Source: Mesodorylaimus sp. YZB2_4 (Eukaryota > Nematoda > Enoplea > Dorylaimida > Dorylaimidae). Taken from it: DNA of 64,000 nucleotides. The DNA lies in the NCBI GenBank assembly GCA_030248295.1, contig JASANH010001668.1, positions 372,001 through 436,000 of the forward strand, in the 5' to 3' direction. A model generated the notes under the pieces. That model saw only the letters and a list, made by a program, of their open reading frames with translations, was not told where the DNA came from and made no database searches. Of this stretch, positions 1 through 10,058 are shown piece after piece. The position numbers and the translations under genes were made by a program. The number at the start of each line of letters is the position of its first letter. The stretch's first letter is position 1.

Positions 1-590
1 CAGTGTTGCTATCATTATCGATTTGAGCCCATGTTGCTGCTGCCTCTTCACCGCAGATATGATGGATCAGAGTGTACCATGCTTATACATATCATAGTTA
101 TATGCAGAATCCTGATGCCTCAATGTCAGGATCAGGATCGGGATCGGGAACCCAACCTATCCCTAGTCACCCCACAGCATCGCTTATCATCATGACTGGT
201 GGCCAGCTAATATAATTTGAAGTCATTTGTTTTCAATGGCACCTTGTCAAGCTCAAAACAGCATAAGACGAAACATTTCACCTTACTGCGTTTGAGGGGG
301 GGGGGGTATGGCTGAAGTGGTCGACCATTATTGATGGGGTTCGCGAGAAGGGGTCGGCATGCGGTCAGGGGGTGAGGGGGTCGAAAAATCGAGATTTTTT
401 GCGGTCGACCTTTATTGATGGCCCCCAACGACGTTTCCAAACTTTGAGTCGTCCAACCGATTATGAATGAATGAATTCCCTCAATATACTGCAGTCAAAC
501 TGCACATACATGCTGTGATCTTGGCAAATCCTCTCACCTTCTTGTCATTTTGGTCGCGATACTGAACAACCTCTGTCGACAGTCAGAAAG
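1..590. other. Non-coding left edge with a transposon-end remnant
   Basis: No gene is seen here. Around 120-170 there is a GATCGG-rich stretch of the kind found again near 23.0, 25.6, 31.6 and 32.6 kb. Around 297-428 there is a G homopolymer followed by a degenerate copy of the right end of the GGGGCC-ended transposon described at 24232-25278: the TCGAAAAATCG block and the terminal TTATTGATGGCCCC are recognisable. A second partial end in the same orientation lies at about 326-345, so this looks like a decayed or rearranged copy. Confidence 0.4.
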
Positions 591-735
591 GCATGTGACA
601 TTGTAAAGTAGCCCGAAGGAGCTATTCTCTGTGTGATTCTTTGCATTCACTGCACACTGTTCATCCCTGTCTTCTGTCTGCGCCTGGCTGGTTGCGTCTA
701 TCGAGTGCCCTTATCGACCCAAGCAGTTCTTGACA

Positions 736-1455
736 ATGAATGTGCTCATCGTTCAAGTCTTGCGCTCCATCTCGTGCCTGGTCACTGGATGCATCATTAT
801 CCTGATTTTCATGCCCGCCACCTTCAAGAAACCATCTAAAAGTTACAGCTACGACAACAGCACGTCGATGGTGGACGAAATGACGACGAACTTCGCGTAC
901 GAGTTCTACCACGCTGCCGAACCACATTTGAACGTCAGTGACAACGACTTACTGCGTTTCTGGCGTTTGCCTCCCCAAACCCGCATCACGCCAAAGATGC
1001 GCTCGATCGGAATGTGTCGCTTGGCTGCTCAACAAAAATTGAACAAGCAATTGGAGTCTTGCAATCGCGTCGACCTCTGGTGGTTGTGGTTCATGTTGGC
1101 CGTGGCGGTGATCGGCCAATCGTTCGAACTGTCCAGCGGCCAGATCGATTACGTGAAATCGTGGCGGCGCGATACCCTGCCCCAGGTCAGTGTATTCGAA
1201 ATTGACATCTGGTGGTATCCGACGGCGCGCAGCCTTCTCTGGGCAATCGCTGGCGTCGCATTCGCCGTTTTCGAGCGTCGTCCCGACCTGATGTACACAT
1301 CGACTGGAGAGATCTTCTCGAAGCGGTACTACACCGGCACGCCGACCACGTGGGTGGCCATGTTTTACTTGTGTAACGTCGTCAGCATGATCAACTTGGC
1401 TGAGGCATGCTGCGTGACAGGTCATTTTCTCATCCGTTTGAACGAATCGAAGTGA
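736..1455 (+). CDS. Four-TM membrane protein, unknown family (copy 1)
   Basis: A single open exon encodes 239 residues; the first ATG is used, two codons into the longest open stretch. I do not recognise the family. Four hydrophobic segments are visible: near the N-terminus (starting NVLIVQVLRSIS), around residue 115 (LWWLWFMLAVAVIG), around residue 160 (ARSLLWAIAGVAFAVF), and near the C-terminus (WVAMFYLCNVVSMINLAEACC). The loop between the first two is polar, with many Ser, Tyr, Asp and Arg/Lys residues and two N-glycosylation sequons (NST, NVS). A paralogue lies on the opposite strand at 51707-52432. Similarity between the copies starts about 140 bp upstream of the ATG and runs just past the stop, which supports this as a real intronless gene or at least a duplicated coding unit. 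The function is not inferable. Confidence 0.75.
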   Translation: MNVLIVQVLRSISCLVTGCIIILIFMPATFKKPSKSYSYDNSTSMVDEMTTNFAYEFYHAAEPHLNVSDNDLLRFWRLPPQTRITPKMRSIGMCRLAAQQKLNKQLESCNRVDLWWLWFMLAVAVIGQSFELSSGQIDYVKSWRRDTLPQVSVFEIDIWWYPTARSLLWAIAGVAFAVFERRPDLMYTSTGEIFSKRYYTGTPTTWVAMFYLCNVVSMINLAEACCVTGHFLIRLNESK

Positions 1456-3992
1456 TTTAAATGGCAGACTGGTGAAAGCTAATCGAGTTTATGATGCGGA
1501 TGTGATGAGCGATGTGGTTGTTTGACGGGTAATGTTAGCAGTCTTGATTGCTAGAAACCTTCGGACTGAATTTGTGATCATTCTCAGGTCAAAAAAGAAA
1601 TTCTTGCCTTTGAGTTGTGTAGGCGTCGCTCTTCGCTCGACAGTGCAGAGACGAGGCGCGTAGAGGAAACATTTCCGATCACATGATTTTTGGAAGGTGA
1701 AATGCACGCTTTGCCTCCCATTACTAAAGTGAAGTAACTAGCACCATGCAGACACTAGAAACATTCCAAGTGTACTAGGCCTTCGACTTATTGTGAGCAT
1801 GCGTCAGGAGGACACAGCCAAGTCCTCGAAACGAACGCCTGCGTCAAATGCTGGTGTATTCGCTGTCGTAGATTCACGTAAGAAGCTCCAAAAAAGTTCG
1901 TAGCCCAACAAAATGAGGGCTGCAGTGAAGACGGTGGCTACCGTCTTGGCTACCGTCTTAGAGTCTTTTTTTCCTAGGTCATGGAGTATATTACTGAATA
2001 AACTCCATGACCTTGAACTTGGCAAGCCTCGACTGGGACAGCGCTAACAGACCGAATCCTGAATCCAAGCGTGTACGCCTGAGACAAAGCCAGCCTGTGT
2101 CGTGGGGACATTGCCAAACCCAACCAAACGCCTAACGCTGCATGTACCATTGTCATTGCTACAGTTAGTAGGCAAGTTTAAAGCACACTCCAAATCGCCG
2201 TACAATGTTACATAATAAACACACAACGGTGTCTCGGAACAGCATGAAACACGTGCTTCAATTTCACGTGCACTTGAATTTCTTACTGCTTAACGATGCA
2301 AGCAAAATTGGCGCCATCAGTGTTTTCCAACAAAAAATTTGTCGTACCCTGATTACAAAAGTGGCCTGAACGCGAGATAATTTGACCTTTGTACACGTCT
2401 CGTGCGCCTTTCTTCACATGCTTTTCATGCGAGCCGCAGAAATGCTCTTCCTGTTTTATAAAAATGCCTCGCATCATATCACTGGTGTCTTATGACAGTC
2501 ACCTGTTCCATCATCGCACCACGACAACTTTCTTATCTACGCCCTCCCGTTTGCGCTAGATCTTATCAGACAGTCTTGCCTTTTAATACAGCTTTCCTGT
2601 TTGAAGTAAACATGGATAGCCTTCACTGGACTCATGTTTTCCATTGCAGCTGAAAAATGTGTGTAGCTTGGCCGACCGTGTTGCTGTTCGACTGCTTGGT
2701 GCCATTTTATAAGATGGATTTTCACCTTTGCCTTTACCGCTTCTCTCACAGCTGGTGCTAATGGTGAGAGCTTTCGGTGGTTGAAAATTTATGAGCTCGC
2801 AATCTTAAAACAAAAAGTTCTTCAGGCTTGGCACGGACTTTCACCATCGAAGTATGGCCTGACTCGGCTTGAATGATCGTAACCCAACAGGCCAATATAA
2901 ACTTGTGTCAAGCTTTTTTAGTTGCCATTTATTGCTGACTTTGATACTTATTGAATTGAGAAAGCGATAACTATGAAGCCAACTTGCTGCTTCTTATTTA
3001 TCGGTATGAACTCTTTGCCTTATGACGTTTAAATTGATACATACAACAATTTTAGTGCTTTTTCAACTCGAAGTTATTGTGAATGCAAAAAATCATCGAA
3101 GGTAAGGTGCATGAATTTGAGAGAAAAGATGTGGCTGTGTGCCAAAATTTTAAATCGCGTGCGCTGTAGACCTTGAATGCCCCATGAACCCAGTTTTATT
3201 CCTTCCACTTGCAGCATTGGCGACCTTTTATGGCTTCGACTGGCCCAAAGGCACAATACTGTATTCTGGCTAGACCCCAGATTGGCTCTTATTTGTTAAA
3301 GGACAGGTAAAACGGGTCAAAAATGCTGTACTGCATTTTTGGAAAGTTCCTACTATATCTGTTCGAAAATTCAAGTTTCGCAGAATTAGACACCTTACAG
3401 TATTCCCTAATCACTGTTTTAACGAGTGCAACCAGGGTGCAGATAACCAATTCTTGTCTCCCATAAAGTGTCACGTGACCAAAAGTCTTTTTCACAGAAA
3501 CAACTTCCCACTGAAAAATAGAAGCATGACAAATGTTGATAAGAGCTGCTGTAAGTTGATAGTTCTTATCGAAAATTACGAAATCTCTCTGTATTTCACC
3601 TTTTCTTATCCATCTCTATGTAAGGCACATACTCTAAAACATGAAGCTTCGATCTAATCATAATGCCAGCGCTAGCACAATGTGGGAGTATCATGATTGT
3701 ACTTGGCTGCATCAGTAGTTATTCCAGGGAAATTTTATCATATATACATACACGAACTGCCATCCAGCTTTCATTCCTAAGTGAACCGAAACACACTGTT
3801 CAAGTTTGTTGCGTGTAAAACATAGTTTCAGCTCAGCGGTGTTTAAGCACTAAAACAGTTACAACTATTTTTTACTGTGCTCAAAAGTAAAAGTAAATAT
3901 GTGCTCTTTCAGCCAGAATAGAACTTTTTACTAGGCGAAGCAATGGTAACGTTATGGTGAACTCATAATCCCGCAACTTTTTTCCTGTTTAG
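1456..3992. other. Intergenic, no supported gene
   Basis: The first 70 bases still align with the flank of the paralogue at 51.7 kb. Several minus-strand open stretches of 60-73 codons occur (for example 1804-2025, 2283-2477, 2537-2749). I could not chain them through splice sites or match them to a family. No repeat family described elsewhere in the window was recognised here. Confidence 0.3.
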
Positions 3993-5204
3993 GCTTCGTG
4001 ATACACGAACAAGTTGTCCAGGACGTTGCCTTTACGAAGCTCCTCAACGATATCACAGGCATCGTTATTTTATTCGAATGCATTTGTTCGATTTGCAAGA
4101 ATTCATTCGATATTTTATGTACGAAACTCGAGGAGCAGGTTTATTACCCGACGTTAGCCACGTGGTTGTGGAAGAAGCATGCGAGTAAGCCTGCTTATAA
4201 TTTTCCAAACCAAATTTAAAAAACCGAAATTTCAGACGTGCAAGGACGATGAGAAGCTGTTTAGCAAATTGCACAGCCCCTAGCGATCGAAGAAGTCGTG
4301 CCAAATATGGCCGAGTTGTAAATATTACTTCTAGCGTGCTATGCGATCCTGGTACCAGTACACTACTTCCTCTTCAGTCACTCTGTGATTACATCGATTT
4401 TGTTTTTTAGCTGTACAAAGTCATTATGATTGTTTGCAAAATTTTAGTAAACACGCGCCAACGCACTGCAAGGAAAAGTGCGACCAATTTAGATTGTCAG
4501 TTATGCATGGACAAGCTGAAAATTCTACTTCGGTATGCTTTTTGATGCGCTTATCGAGGAACTACAGTAGAAGATAAAGAGCATGAAAATGACTTTTAGA
4601 GTAGTGGACTCGCTCTACCTGAGACGATTCGAGGACTTTGCAAGTAAGTGATCAACAAAATACACAAATGCTTCTGAGAAGATTTTTATGATCAAAAATA
4701 TTATGAAAGCACAGAAAGTCCTGAAGTCGGAGTGACATACCTTGGGGGGGGGGGGGTAAGGCATGCAGATCCACACAAAGGAAGCGCAATTTCACAAAAT
4801 CGACAATTATTGAATAAAAATTTACAACATTTTTAATCCACCATGTTTTTTTCATTTATTGGCTGATGCGCAATTTTCTGTAGACGCATCAATTTGTTGA
4901 CGAAAAGGGAAAATCAACTTAACTTCAACTCTAATAATTATGATCAGGTTTTTAGCGAGAAACGCAATCAGGAAAACCGTATATCTGCAAAAGTTTTAAA
5001 CTAAAAAATTTATGGCGCAAAATTCAATTTTTGAGCTGTCTCATTGCAGGATTAAGCTTTGAGAAGCTATTTTCAGCAGTCTCCCTGCTGATTAAAGTTG
5101 AACTACTGTTGGCGAAGCAAGATTTCGCAGCACAAATAAATGGCTCAGACAAGATGCTTTTAAAAGCACTTTTTAAAAAATTAATGATACGAAATGTCCT
5201 GTGA
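3993..5204 (+). CDS. Putative multi-exon gene, cysteine-containing product
   Basis: No family is recognised. A chain of segments bounded by AG and GT is open in a continuous frame: 3993-4184, 4236-4351, 4411-4446, 4501-4532, 4571-4643 and 5050-5204 (stop TGA 5202-5204). The introns would be 51, 59, 54, 38 and 406 nt, like those of the better-supported genes here. The first two exons carry most of the weight: their reading frame has spaced cysteines (TSCPGRC, EEAC, RSCLANCT, VLCDP) and reads as ordinary protein. No start codon was found, so an upstream exon is missing. The short middle exons could be chance. A secreted or extracellular cysteine-rich protein is possible. The exon chain is inference from splice signals and phase only. 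Confidence 0.35.
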
Positions 5205-5786
5205 ATCACGATCTGTCTTATTTATTCTGCATTCTTTGCCAGGCTCGAATGAGAAAAGATAGCCAAGTCCTGGCAGAAGTCACTGAGGGAACTTTTCAGT
5301 ACGAAATGTAGATACTTTTTGCAGCGCATTTGTGAGCAGCTGAAGGAAAAACACTGCTTTTTTGCTTGAAATAAAGATGTTTAAAGTTTTTTCTGGAATG
5401 CAATATTCTATCCAGATTATGGCGTATTTTTAAAAAGCATTCTGGGAGCTTTATTTATACAGGAGGGATTGACTCGTCCAGAAAAGCCGTAGATGGGGCC
5501 AGCATATTTGAACAGGCAGTCAGGTTTATTAAATGAACAACTATGCAAGTTGTCCCCATGCTAATATTCCAAATATTGTTTAATAGTCCCACTGGCGAGG
5601 GGAAATAATTTCTGTCTAGAAAAATCCAAAACTAAAAAACTTAATGAGGGAAAGTTCCAAAACATAGGAGCAAATGGCATCCAAAACAACAGAGCACCAG
5701 AAACGGAAGGGGTGATTTGAGGAGCGCAATCATAGGAAGGAGCATGATAGAACACTTCTGTAGTTCTTTACTTTATTTTGTTTCAG

Positions 5787-6009
5787 ATTGGTTAATTGCC
5801 GTCTGCACTGCAGCAAATCTGCAATAATCGATACATGCAACACACCAGCGTTTGATGCAGCCAAGAATTTCGTTCGAGGACTCGGCCGTTTGACAAAGGA
5901 ATATTTTTCATTTTACGACATTGGATATCTCTTCCCTCGTGACGCATGCTCAGTCGAAGCCCTGTTAAGGGAATCCGATAGTGCTGAGAGATTTCGATTC
6001 TTCCTTTGA
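5787..6009 (+). CDS. Possible terminal exon with poly(A) signal
   Basis: An open stretch of 73 codons follows a good 3' splice site (pyrimidine-rich tract ending in TTTCAG) and ends in TGA at 6007-6009. An AATAAA lies at 6026-6031, only 17 bases later, as expected of a last exon. The product has four cysteines near its start (NCRLHCS, DTCN, DAC). It may be the last exon of the gene beginning near 3993, but the frame needs two carried-over bases, which the exon ending at 5204 does not offer, so an alternative donor or another exon is needed. The family is unknown. Confidence 0.35.
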
Positions 6010-6031
6010 TTTTGTGCATTCACTCAATAAA

Positions 6032-6954
6032 ATCGCATGGTACTCTCCATTCTGCAAAGCAAACTTTCTGCTCATTTTTTACGTAATTTTACCTCAGGTG
6101 TAATACTCGTGATGCGTATTACACTTGTAATCCCCAAGAATCCCCATAATATGCACTTTTGTGCTGACGATGACAGGAGCAGGGAGAATTCACAGGCTAT
6201 TAATTCCCTTGAGAAAAACGTGATTGCATTTTGCCCCTTAGAGCGATGGAGAGTTTTCTGTTGTAACCGCTGTATTTTTGATTCATTACTAGCAAATAAA
6301 GCAAGTTCAGTCGATTAGAATAACGACAGGATCTCACTCTCGCATCATCGAGGGATTGTTGGCCTCGCATTGCCATGACCAAAAGCTCATGAAACCGCTT
6401 GGGATAAAAACAACTATCGCTCAACCACGGCAAAAAGAAGTGAATCTTCATCTATCGCTTTCAGTCCTCCGTGGCTGCTCATGCTTATTTTGCGGTGTCT
6501 GTTTGTACGGACTGCTCATTTTCTCGGACTGCTCGTAGACACGGGCATAAAACATGGCAGGAGAGAGTAACACGCTTTCACTGAAATACAGATTATAAAC
6601 ATAACTGTGCAAAAAGTGTTATGACGTTATTTTCGTGATCTTGTGAACAAACCAGCCAATGACAATTTTGTCACCAATTCATTAACCTTGGTAGAAAGCC
6701 GCGCGTTCAGTAGCCTTGTCGTGCAGTGTCGTCCCACAGAAAGTGTCGAGGTGTCAAAGTATTCCAGCTTGTCATGCTTGCTGTCTGAACAAGCTGCAAC
6801 ACTTCGACACCTCGAACTTCCCACCCCATGCACTGGTTATCGCGGGCATAACGCCTCGGGTGGTCATGTTTCAGTCAGGTGCGCTTAGGTGACTTGTGCT
6901 TCAATATAGATTTTTCGTTTAGTAGCATTGCACGCATAAGAAAATGCGCGTAAG
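6032..6954. other. Intergenic, nothing recognised
   Basis: Short open stretches occur on both strands (for example 6643-6888) without splice context, start context or family resemblance. The right edge of this stretch is the exact left boundary of the duplicated block. Confidence 0.3.
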
Positions 6955-6971
6955 ACGTTGCTTCTCACTAT

Positions 6972-7571
6972 TTACACGAAGTCGTAAAATAAGGGAGGCA
7001 TCAGATATGTTATCATCTGGCTGCAATGACCACATGCTTTATTTCGCACCTCGAACTTAAACCCCCCGTGATAAACAAAATATTTGTATGGCCCTTGTGG
7101 TCGAGCTGGTATGATTTTCGACTTGAGAACTGAAGGTCCCGGGTTCGACTCCCGGAGGCTCCAAGTCTTTATCAAAAAAATTATCTGCGAATAAATACTA
7201 AAGCTGAAACACGGAGTTGGTGAAAAGCACAAGTCTCGGTAAGACGGGTTCCTGACGGCGCATCCGCGACGCTCATACTTGCAGTGACCTCTGCGCAAGA
7301 CACCTTCCCCCCAGTGACGCCTAATCGCATCCGCTCGATCCCTGGGTTGTACGAGATTCCGCATCCTCCCCTGGGCGGGATCGACGATCAGAACATTGCA
7401 CTCCCCTAATTCTGAAATGCCCACTACCAGTGCGTCTGGCCGTTCATAGAACCTTCCAGCAACACTGGATATGGCAGGGCCCGGGTAAGCCGAGAGGGAG
7501 ACCGTATCGCTAAGCGTGAGGGCGGCCCAGCGGGTCGATGATGGGTGAAGGGAGTTCTGATCGTTTTGCAT
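6972..7571 (-). other. Unrecognised 199-codon open frame in block A
   Basis: An open frame runs across the tRNA-like sequence on its opposite strand. The N-terminal 90 residues look protein-like but match no family I know. In block B the same frame is broken by loss of one C in a C run (near 7311 compared with 14220), giving two overlapping pieces (14093-14482 and 13884-14210). The C-terminal third is simply the antisense of the tRNA-like sequence. It is most likely a chance frame or a decayed transposon ORF. Confidence 0.25.
7090..7163 (+). tRNA. tRNA-like sequence (pseudo-tRNA or SINE head), copy A
   Basis: A perfect RNA polymerase III A box (TGGTCGAGCTGG, 7098-7109) and B box (GGTTCGACTCC, 7142-7152) are present. 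The T arm pairs fully and the triplet at the anticodon position reads TGA. The acceptor stem has only about 5 of 7 pairs and the anticodon stem has two mismatches, so this is a decayed tRNA or a tRNA-derived SINE head rather than a working gene. It lies near the left edge of the duplicated block. Confidence 0.6.
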
Positions 7572-8853
7572 GTCTATCAGATTTTCCAGAAAAAATATTT
7601 GTCAAATACGAATGACGAATGTCGAAACCCGTTTGGCACAGCGCGTTGCGTTCGCACAGAATTTTGATTTCAGACTTGTCTCCAAAACGAAGGAAAAAGG
7701 CACAAAATGAAATTTAAATGCCGCTAGCTTATAAACTTAAAATATTCTTGGGAATAATTCTAATATAGGCGGTAGGTTCAGAAATCCTTTTTGGACAGAA
7801 ATACATTGAGCCACACTCATGAGCACGACTGCACGGCATCATACTGCACGGCAAAGACTGATCCGGGTGTGTGAAGAGATATTAGTCAGGTTGTCAGGTC
7901 AGGGCCCAGGATGCACCATTCGCGCTTTACAGTGGCGGTGACTTCTTGAATGTAGGCAGAGCCAGAGGTCATAGTCGTTTCCAAGAGGCATTGTAGGTAC
8001 CCAAACGGCCCAAGCTTTTTTCTTTCTCTGGTCGCAAGCTCTGGTGATATTTATGTGTAAGTGATCACAAAATTAGTCTTTACGCCAGACGATGCCATGC
8101 AATCGTGCTCCTTACAAGACTTGTTGCGTAGCACTAGCAAGACTACAAGTAATTTGGTTCCAGGAACTTTAAAAGCTCCCAGAAACAGCGAACGGAACCT
8201 CGTAACTTGTGCAGAATTTTTTAGGTAGAACGAGACTCGTAGGATTGCTGGTTTTCCTTCATTCGCTCTGTTTTTGCGATGGACTCCTTTCTCTTCGCCT
8301 TTTGGCAGGCCAATGATAACGGCAGTAGACCAGAATATTTCCGCCTTGCTAAACGGGCCCATCACATTATCAGAGCTCATGAAACCTTATCAGAGAGCTT
8401 ATTATTGGGAATAATTTGAAATACAGCATCGAATAGAACAAAGCCAAGAAACCTTTTTGGATAGAAAATACGGCATAGTAGAGCCTAGACTTTTGATTAG
8501 GGGCTACGTCAAAATTTATGCTTTGAATTTCACGTAGTTTTCATGCAAATTATGCAACTGCTTGATGGCTGTGCCAGAAGATAGTTTTTCCTTTTGCATG
8601 TTTCAATTGTAGTTATTACATTTTGTTTTATGCATTTTTTCGAGTTTTTGGGGCGCCATTTGAGAACCGCGCGACCGATTTCTATAATTTTGGTACCAGC
8701 ACGCGCTAGGTATCAACCTTGTTTTTACCAGACAACTTCACTCGTCACTGCACGCTTTAGAATCCACTTATCCAGTTTTTGACCGATCCCCAACTACACC
8801 ATAGCTTCACTGTGACGTCTCCAGTACATCGCCATGCCACGGCTTCACTGTAC
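7572..8853. other. Block A interior without a recognised gene
   Basis: The stretch 8051-8380 on the minus strand is open for 109 codons and is identical in block B (14958-15287), but it matches no family and has no start or splice context. The rest holds nothing I can name. It may be the body of the element whose tRNA-like head lies at 7090. The equivalent stretch in block B is 14483-15760. Confidence 0.25.
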
Positions 8854-9851
8854 TGTCATAGTCATAGTCGTAGTCATATTTTACTCACCGCCCAAGCATA
8901 CATGCCCTCTAGGAGCGAGAGACACAGATTACAAAAAAATACGAAGGTAAAAAATGCATAGCCTAAATGTCATTATGAAAACGTGGAAAACCTCCAAAAA
9001 TTGTCTCAGCGGACAAGCATTCCATAAAAGGGTCGATGAATATATAAAGCTTTGTTTATAAGACTCAGTAAAATGCCTTGGGACCACGAGATGATGGGCT
9101 TCGCAGGTACGAGCGCTAACACGAAAATCAGATTTTTGAACGAACCAAAATTCCCAAAATCATGAATACCATGGTAAAATTTATAAAACTGAGTCAATTT
9201 CAAACGTCTCCTCCTATCATAAAGCGTATGCTAACCGTAGCGTAGACGTTTGCCAGGACCCAAGGCATCAGAATAAGGACTGGTACAATCGTTCAATGCT
9301 AACCTGAGCGCGTACTGATTAGCACGTTCCAATTGATCAATATCAGTCTGTAAAACAGGATACCACGCTACGCTACCATATTCTAAAATTGATCTTATAC
9401 ATGAATCGTAAACTTTCGTAAAAACAGTTGGCGGTGCATGTCTCCTCAGTTTCCCCCTAAGTGCACCAACCATAGCGTTGCATCGACGCACTATGCCACA
9501 TATATGTTCATTGAATTTCATATCCGACGCGAACAAAACAACCAAATATTTTTCCTCGTGGTACCAGGTCAATGTTTGCCCACACAATTGCAAATTTGGC
9601 AGCAGATTGATTTTTAAATAACCATATCGAAACAAAATCACTTGCGATTTGGCACTAATAAACGTAAGCCCGGCAGATCCAACCCAATCCAAGATAAAGT
9701 TAATGGCAGGTTGCACTTGACGCTCAGCTTCTGTAATCGACTTCAGAGGCACGAATAGACCAGTATCATCCGTGCTGTCAGCTTCATCGTCCGCTAAAAA
9801 GCAGACGATGAATTTTTCATGAAGCAACTTTGATGCCAAAAGGTTTCCCAT
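8854..9851 (-). mobile_element. 5'-truncated non-LTR retrotransposon (RT C-terminal part), copy A
   Basis: The minus-strand frame 9231-9851 (206 codons) reads as the C-terminal part of a LINE reverse transcriptase. It has the active-site region FLADD followed by DSTDD, then SAGLTFISAKSQVILF, then the thumb-type segment with YDSCIRSILEYGSVAW and QLERANQYALRLA. A -1/+1 break near 9205-9231 moves the frame to 9006-9203 (LTQFYKFYHGIHDFG). The 3' end on this strand is marked by a hexamer tail, (GACTAT)n, at about 8854-8877. The 5' two thirds of the element are missing. The order of segments matches the element at 59281-60200, which is more intact. Confidence 0.8.
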
Positions 9852-10058
9852 TTAATTTTTTCTCAAGGTTTCCCTCAAATAACATTCCCGCCTCGACCCC
9901 ATTTGCAATAATAATTTCCTGGGGGAACTATATTTGAGAAGGTAAATGTGTTAAATCAAGACAGAACGTCTCAACCCGCATGTGGAAGGCCAAGGTTTTA
10001 GTCTGCATAACCAACAGTGATGAGAAAATTTAAACACTCATGGGTGAGGTAATTAATA

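Noticed and set aside
949-1425. Minus-strand 158-codon frame opposite the four-TM gene
   Set aside because: A shadow frame; the plus-strand frame has the TM pattern and the better-preserved paralogue.
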